DNA from: Chloroflexota bacterium
Lineage (GTDB): Bacteria > Chloroflexota > Anaerolineae > Anaerolineales > E44-bin32
Reading direction: 5' to 3'
Assembly: GCA_022561385.1 (NCBI GenBank)
Contig: JADFRG010000031.1
Coordinates: forward strand, 1 to 34,333
DNA length: 34,333 bases
Each line of letters opens with the position of its first letter. The first letter of the stretch is position 1. The notes under the pieces were generated by a model. It did not search any database, had not been told where the DNA came from, and worked only from the letters and a program-made list of their open reading frames with translations. The translations under genes were made by a program, and so were the position numbers. Positions 29,597 through 34,333 of this stretch are shown here, piece after piece.

Positions 29597-30579
29597 TGGC
29601 CCGTTATCTGGTCACCGGCGCGGCAGGGTTCATCGGCGCGCGGGTAGCCGAGTTACTGCTGAAGCAAGGGAATGAGGTCGTCGGGTTAGACAATCTGAAC
29701 GACGCCTATGACGTCCGACTAAAGGACTGGCGTTTAGGCCGGCTGCGAAAGCAGCCGGCTTTCCAGTTTCAGACAATGGACATTCTGGATCGAGCGGAGC
29801 TGCAATCGGTGTGGGAATCCGGGCCGTTTGAGGCGGTCTTTAACCTGGCTGCGCGGGCGGGAGTGCGGGCAAGTGTGAAAGATCCGTGGATTTATGCGGA
29901 AACCAACGTCAACGGAATGCTGAACCTGCTCGAACTGTGTCGGCTGCAGGGTCCGCGGAAATTTGTGCAGGCCTCCACATCAAGCCTGTATGGAAAAGTG
30001 AACGAGATGCCATTTGAAGAGCGGGCAGATATCAGTCGCCCTTTGTCTCCCTACACGGCCACCAAAGGCGCCTCCGAGTTGCTGTGCCACACCTATCACT
30101 CGCTGTACGATCTTGATGTCACGGTTTTGCGCTACTTCACCGTCTACGGACCCGCCGGTCGCCCGGACATGAGCATCTTCCGGTTCATCCAATGGATTGC
30201 GGAAGATCGCCCGGTACGGGTCTATGGGGATGGGAAGCAGGAGCGGGATTTCACTTTCGTCGACGATATTGCGAAGGGCACGGTCGCGGCCGTCTCTCTG
30301 AAGGGCTACCAGATCATCAACCTGGGCGGTGACCAGCCTTACTCGTTGCTGGACGTGATCCACCGCATTGAGGCCCTGCTCGAAAAGGATGCCACGCTCG
30401 AGTTTTCGGACCCGGCCCCCGCCGATGTACCCGCCACATGGGCCAACATCACCAAAGCAGGCGAGTTGCTGGGCTGGGAACCCCAAACCGGCCTGGACGA
30501 TGGCTTGTCCGCCTGTGTTCGCTGGTACCTGAACGAACGCGACTGGACCAAGGACGTCAACACCTCGGATTCGTTTTGA
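29596..30579 (+). CDS. NAD-dependent sugar epimerase (UDP-glucuronate 4-epimerase-like SDR)
   Basis: The 327-residue extended short-chain dehydrogenase has the nucleotide-binding TGAAGFIG (7-14), AARAGVRASVKDP (85-97, characteristic of uronate epimerases), a Ser/Thr triad segment ASTSSLYG (126-133), and the catalytic Y-x3-K at Tyr153 and Lys157 in SPYTATKG. The C-terminal part binds the UDP-sugar (RDFTFVDD, YSLLDVI). It probably epimerises the C4 position of the uronic acid made by the preceding dehydrogenase. Translation is coupled on both sides: TGATG upstream and TTGA downstream. Confidence 0.88.
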   Translation: MARYLVTGAAGFIGARVAELLLKQGNEVVGLDNLNDAYDVRLKDWRLGRLRKQPAFQFQTMDILDRAELQSVWESGPFEAVFNLAARAGVRASVKDPWIYAETNVNGMLNLLELCRLQGPRKFVQASTSSLYGKVNEMPFEERADISRPLSPYTATKGASELLCHTYHSLYDLDVTVLRYFTVYGPAGRPDMSIFRFIQWIAEDRPVRVYGDGKQERDFTFVDDIAKGTVAAVSLKGYQIINLGGDQPYSLLDVIHRIEALLEKDATLEFSDPAPADVPATWANITKAGELLGWEPQTGLDDGLSACVRWYLNERDWTKDVNTSDSF

Positions 30580-31946
30580 AGATCCCAACCTTGTTACAAA
30601 AGGGTCCGGTAGGCCGGCTGCTGACGAATCCGCTGATGCAGCGCGTCATCCGCAACTCCGGCTACCTCTTCACAGGCAGCGCTCTCTCGGCCGCACTGAG
30701 CATGGTTCAAGGGATACTGGCGGCACGGCTCCTGGGGGTCGAGTCCTTTGGAGTGCTGGGCATCATCACGGTGTTTGTCAGCGTGATCAATCGCCTGACC
30801 TCCTTCCGTATGGCGGAGTTAGTGGTCAACTACGTCGGGGATTTCTCTGAGAAGGGCGAGAAACAGCGGGCGGCCGCGGCGTTCAAGACGGCGGCCTCCT
30901 TTGAGATGGGAAGTTCTATACTGGCTTTCCTTTTGATCCTCGGTTTGGCCCCTTATGCCGCGACCTATTTGGCTCAAGATTCGAGCCTCGTCGGTCTTTT
31001 TCTCCTTTATGGTTTGATCGTGCCCGCACACCTCGTGGCCGAGAGTTCCACCGGCTTGCTGCAGTACCTGAATCAATTTAGGCTGCTGGCGAGTATTCAG
31101 GTGGCCCAGAGTGTGGTCACCCTGCTCCTGATTGTGAGCGCATTCCTGGCCGGAGGTGGTCTGGTTGCGGTGTTGGTCGCCTATCTTGCGGGTAAGGTGG
31201 TGTGGTCGCTCGGCATAACAGGAGCTGCTTTAGTTCACGCTCACCGCGCCTGGGGATCCGGATGGTGGCGGGCACCGTTCTCGCTAATCAAGATTCGTAG
31301 GAAAGAGATGATGCGTTTCGGGATCAGCACGAACCTCACCGGAACGTTGACCCTGCTGAGCCGCGACAGCGAGATCCTGTGGCTGGGAGCCCTGGCCGGG
31401 CCGACCGCGGCCGGCTTCTACAAACTTTCGCTGGCCATACTCAACATTCTGCTCATCCCGGTGCAGCCCCTGATCAGCACCACCTATCGTGAGCTCGCAC
31501 GCGAGGTTGGCGCACGGGCCTGGGACAACGTGCGATATCTCCTCAGAAGCGGGAGCCTGATTGCGGCGGCTTATTCCATACCCGCGGCCCTTTTCTTAAT
31601 GGTCCTCGGTCCCTGGGTGGTTTCGCTATGGGGCGCCGAGTTCTTGCCTCAGAGTTATGTGGCTCTGATCATCCTGTTGGTAGGTTTCACTTTCATAAAC
31701 GTGTTCTACTGGAACCGAACCACGTTGCTGCCGTTCGGACTGCCGGAGTACCCTGCGAAGGTCACACTGGTGGCTGCGATCGCCAAAGTCGTGGCCATTC
31801 TGATTCTGGTGCCTCGTTACGGCGCGCCCGGGATGGCGGCGACATTAAGCGGATTTTTCCTGTTTACGGGCGGGGTGCTGGTCTGGAAGACGGCCCGAGT
31901 GTTACGCCAACGTGCGGAGGCGGCGCCGCTTCCAGCCGCGGGATAG
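30576..31946 (+). CDS. Polysaccharide flippase (Wzx/oligosaccharide transporter family)
   Basis: I place the start at TTG 30576, overlapping the epimerase stop as TTGA; the frame is open to 30438, but that part lies inside the epimerase gene. The product has 456 residues and about 12-14 membrane helices with the polysaccharide-biosynthesis/MATE-like flippase pattern. It opens with RNSGYLFTGSALSAALSMVQ and ARLLGVESFGVLGI, both typical of this family. It moves lipid-linked oligosaccharide across the membrane. Its position among UDP-sugar and glycosyltransferase genes supports this. The exact glycan is unknown. Confidence 0.87.
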   Translation: MKIPTLLQKGPVGRLLTNPLMQRVIRNSGYLFTGSALSAALSMVQGILAARLLGVESFGVLGIITVFVSVINRLTSFRMAELVVNYVGDFSEKGEKQRAAAAFKTAASFEMGSSILAFLLILGLAPYAATYLAQDSSLVGLFLLYGLIVPAHLVAESSTGLLQYLNQFRLLASIQVAQSVVTLLLIVSAFLAGGGLVAVLVAYLAGKVVWSLGITGAALVHAHRAWGSGWWRAPFSLIKIRRKEMMRFGISTNLTGTLTLLSRDSEILWLGALAGPTAAGFYKLSLAILNILLIPVQPLISTTYRELAREVGARAWDNVRYLLRSGSLIAAAYSIPAALFLMVLGPWVVSLWGAEFLPQSYVALIILLVGFTFINVFYWNRTTLLPFGLPEYPAKVTLVAAIAKVVAILILVPRYGAPGMAATLSGFFLFTGGVLVWKTARVLRQRAEAAPLPAAG

Positions 31947-31951
31947 GCGTT

Positions 31952-33088
31952 TTGCGAATCGCCTGCATTTCCACTTCTGAGATCCCTTCGAAGACTGCCA
32001 ATTCGATTCAGCTCATGAAGGTTTGCTCGTCGCTGGCCGACCTCGGCCATAACGTGCGTCTCTGGACGCTCGGAAGCGACCCCGGCATGGAGTGGGACGT
32101 TATCGCCAAACATTACGGGGTGGGGAAGCAGTTCACGATGAAGTGGATTGCGGACCTCCCCTGGCCCCGAGGCTGGTGGTATTCGCTCCGTGCGGTGCGA
32201 GCCGCGCGGCGCTGGAGAGCCGACCTTTATTATGTTTGGCCGTATCAGGCGGCGGCCCTGGCTTCCAGAATGGGGCTACCGACTCTATTGGAATTACACG
32301 ACCGGCCGCAGGGCCGCATGGGCCCCATACTCTTCCGCAGATTTCTACTGGGTGGCGGTGCGCGACGGGTGGTGATAACAACAGAGGCGCTCCTGGATTG
32401 GGTGCGCGAGTTCTATGATGGACTGCTGGATCCGCCCTCAACTGTTGTGGCGCCCAATGGAGTGGACCTCGAACGCTACCGCAATCTTCCGGACCCGGAG
32501 CAGGCCAGGCAACTGCTGGATCTGCCGGATCAGCTGACCGCGGGCTATACCGGTCACCTGTACAGAGGCCGCGGTTTGGACCTGATGCTCGAGCTGGCGT
32601 CGAGTTATCCAGAAGTCAACTTCCTGTGGGTCGGAGGGGAGCAGGAGGCGGTGGACCGCTGGCGAGCTCGAATAGAGGAGCTGGGGCTTGAAAACGTGCA
32701 ACTGCTGGGATTTCTGCCGAACGAGGAATTGCCCATGGTGCAGGCGAGTTGTGATGTGTTGTTGATGCCTTATGAGCGGCAAATCCAGGTGAGCAGCGGA
32801 GGCGACACGGCCGCCTACGCCAGCCCCATGAAGGTTTTCGAATACCTGGCGGCGGGCCGCGCCATCATCGCCAGCGATTTGCCGGTCATACGCGAGATCC
32901 TGAACGATAGCAATTCTATGCTCCTGCCGGCAGACGACGCGGCAGCTTGGATCGGTGCTTTAAGGACGCTGATGTTTGACCCGGGCCAGCGCGGCTGGCT
33001 GGCCGCGCATGCCAGAGAGGATGCCTCCCAGTACAGTTGGAAGGCAAGAGCCGAGCGAGCGCTGGAGGGACTGAAGTTGGATAGATGA
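31952..33088 (+). CDS. GT4-family glycosyltransferase
   Basis: The start is TTG 31952, five bases after the flippase stop; the open frame upstream to 31628 overlaps the flippase in another frame and is not coding. The protein has 378 residues of GT-B fold. The N-terminal acceptor domain begins RIACISTSEIPSKTANSIQ. The C-terminal donor domain contains YTGHLYRGRGLDLM, LLGFLPNEELPMV and SPMKVFEYLAAGRAIIASDL, the last holding the conserved Glu that contacts the nucleotide sugar. It belongs to CAZy family GT4 and uses UDP- or GDP-sugars, retaining the anomer. It probably adds a sugar to the polysaccharide repeat unit exported by the neighbouring flippase. Confidence 0.88.
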   Translation: MRIACISTSEIPSKTANSIQLMKVCSSLADLGHNVRLWTLGSDPGMEWDVIAKHYGVGKQFTMKWIADLPWPRGWWYSLRAVRAARRWRADLYYVWPYQAAALASRMGLPTLLELHDRPQGRMGPILFRRFLLGGGARRVVITTEALLDWVREFYDGLLDPPSTVVAPNGVDLERYRNLPDPEQARQLLDLPDQLTAGYTGHLYRGRGLDLMLELASSYPEVNFLWVGGEQEAVDRWRARIEELGLENVQLLGFLPNEELPMVQASCDVLLMPYERQIQVSSGGDTAAYASPMKVFEYLAAGRAIIASDLPVIREILNDSNSMLLPADDAAAWIGALRTLMFDPGQRGWLAAHAREDASQYSWKARAERALEGLKLDR

Positions 33089-33274
33089 GCCCGATCGGGG
33101 CTGGACACATTACGGCCGGTTTGGTTCCCCTGCCGGACATTTGCAGGCGAGTGTGAGCGCGTCAATTGTCGAACATCCTTCAATCGCGGCCATTTCTCAA
33201 ACGAAAATCGCGGAATTATGTCAAGCGGCCTTATTTCACATGATCGCAGGCCGCAAATTCTTTCAGACGAACTT

Positions 33275-34333
33275 ATGCATGATCCACAATTGCCGCAAGC
33301 ACCCCTAGGTCTGTTGGCTCGCCCCGAATTTAGATGGGGGTTCACGGTTGGCGCCGTAGGGCTCGTGCTGCGCATCGGATTCTGGCTGTCCTACGCGCCT
33401 GTTTCATATGGAGATACCCCTTCCTACATGCGGCTCGCCACGGCCCTCCGAGGAGGGGGCCTTTCTGGATATGACGCGACCCGGGTACCCGGTTACCCTG
33501 TCTTTCTTGCGTTGCTGGGGGGCGATCCCGAACTGATCTGGATCGCGCAGATGGCGCTCGGCTGGGGCATCTCGATGTTGCTCTTCGTGTTTGCCTGGCG
33601 GGCCGCTGGAAGCCCGGCGTTCGGAGCCTTAGTGGGCCTGCTCTACAACTTCATCCCCGGCCCGGTCTTTTTCGAAGCGAATTTGCTCAGCGAGACGCTA
33701 ACGGCGTTTTTTCTCGTAATGAGTCTGGCCCTGCTGGTGGGTGTGGATCGGGCTGGCTCCAGGCGGCGGGCTTACGGGTTGGCGCTCGCGATGGGGATCA
33801 GCGCCTCACTGGCCGCGCTCGTGCGCCCGCTGTTCTTTCTTCTTCCGGTATGGCTGCTCATCTTCGTCTGGTTCCGGCCCGGGGGATGGAACCTTCGATT
33901 GGCCTTGATCTACGCGTCTGCACCGGTCCTGCTGCTCGGCGCCTGGCTGACCTGGGTGTACACCACCTATGACATGTTTGCGCCGACCACGCTGGGGGGA
34001 TATCAGCTGGTGCAGCACACGGGCGAGTACTTCGAGTTCCTGCCGGATGAAGTGGCGCCCCTTCGAGACGTGTATCTTGAGTACCGAGATGCGCAGATCG
34101 CGGAACGCGGGACACAGACGAACGCCATCTGGGATGCCATTCCGGAGATGACTGAAGTTTCCGGGCTGAGCTTCTTTGGTTTATCCGCTGAACTTCAGCG
34201 ACTTTCGCTTCAGCTCATTGTGCAGCATCCGAAGCTCTACCTGGCCAACGTGGCTCAAGGGTGGGTCGACTTCTGGAAAGCGCCCGTATTTTGGGACCGG
34301 GACGCGGTTCGCTCGGAGCTGATCGGTGGGCTG
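33275..34333 (+). CDS. Membrane glycosyltransferase, GT39/ArnT-like (3' end outside window)
   Basis: From ATG 33275 the frame stays open to the window end, giving 353 residues of an incomplete protein. There is no clear ribosome-binding site. About seven or more hydrophobic segments alternate with loops. The first loop has SYGDTPSYMRLATAL, in which Asp is the expected catalytic or metal-binding residue of GT39/GT83-type enzymes. ATRVPGYPVFLALLG matches the RxPGYP motif of this family. A larger extracytoplasmic loop begins near residue 265. Such enzymes move sugars from polyprenyl-phosphate donors to lipid or protein acceptors on the outer face of the membrane. It is separated from the GT4 gene by 186 bases, so may have its own promoter. 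Confidence 0.82.
   Translation, partial: MHDPQLPQAPLGLLARPEFRWGFTVGAVGLVLRIGFWLSYAPVSYGDTPSYMRLATALRGGGLSGYDATRVPGYPVFLALLGGDPELIWIAQMALGWGISMLLFVFAWRAAGSPAFGALVGLLYNFIPGPVFFEANLLSETLTAFFLVMSLALLVGVDRAGSRRRAYGLALAMGISASLAALVRPLFFLLPVWLLIFVWFRPGGWNLRLALIYASAPVLLLGAWLTWVYTTYDMFAPTTLGGYQLVQHTGEYFEFLPDEVAPLRDVYLEYRDAQIAERGTQTNAIWDAIPEMTEVSGLSFFGLSAELQRLSLQLIVQHPKLYLANVAQGWVDFWKAPVFWDRDAVRSELIGGL

Noticed and set aside
30438-30575. N-terminal extension of the flippase ORF
   Set aside because: It lies wholly within the epimerase gene, lacks a membrane-protein character, and the TTGA overlap at 30576 gives a better start.
32815-33375. Long minus-strand ORF of 186 codons
   Set aside because: It overlaps the end of the GT4 gene and the start of the GT39-like gene, is low-complexity with excess Arg/Ser/Pro, and is a shadow.
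1-34333. CRISPR arrays, insertion sequences and prophage genes
   Set aside because: No regularly spaced repeats, transposase motifs or phage structural genes were seen on either strand.

Overview
The window looks like part of a chromosome from a GC-rich bacterium, most likely a Chloroflexota (Anaerolineae-like) lineage. This is inferred from gene content and has not been tested phylogenetically. The pointers are an FMN riboswitch in front of a RibXY-type riboflavin ABC transporter (an arrangement known from Chloroflexus), a sortase with an N-terminal anchor, a class III cyclase with its own sensor and HAMP domain, Thr/Pro-rich anchored surface proteins, frequent TTG starts, and several genes whose -10 box sits almost on the start codon. 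No rRNA, tRNA, CRISPR array or transposase was found.

Left end (1-2000): a more AT-rich accessory stretch. It holds a partial membrane protein, an integron attC-like recombination site and a HEPN-like helical protein, all read leftward, then poorly supported short ORFs and a rightward Lys-rich small protein with a clear terminator. This is the most foreign-looking part.

2000-7700: mostly housekeeping or unknown genes: a Roadblock/LC7 protein, a small membrane protein, a helical protein, a sugar nucleotidyltransferase, a promoter-leader-terminator unit that may be a small RNA or riboswitch, a DUF2269-like membrane protein, the ComM/YifB AAA ATPase, and a translationally coupled protein of unknown function.

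7700-10100 (minus strand): ygfZ, then a low-molecular-weight tyrosine phosphatase and a fructosamine kinase-like gene that together form a likely protein-deglycation module.

10100-19520: a sortase, a membrane adenylate/guanylate cyclase, two paralogous anchored Thr/Pro-rich proteins (the first apparently degraded), the prfA-prmC-tsaC translation operon, a convergent lipoprotein esterase, and phoU.

19520-22500: an FMN riboswitch, three consecutive terminator-like hairpins, and a three-gene ABC operon joined by ATGA overlaps. The riboswitch indicates that a family often labelled NMT1/THI5-like here imports riboflavin.

22500-28200: a DUF4349 lipoprotein, a membrane alkaline-phosphatase-superfamily protein and a metallophosphoesterase on the minus strand. 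Divergent from them is a tightly packed tsaE-tsaB-rimI-UDG4 operon. With tsaC this supplies much of the t6A tRNA-modification pathway; tsaD is not in the window.

28200-34333: a surface-polysaccharide locus with a UDP-sugar dehydrogenase, a UDP-glucuronate-epimerase-like SDR, a flippase, a GT4 glycosyltransferase and a membrane GT39-like glycosyltransferase cut by the window end.
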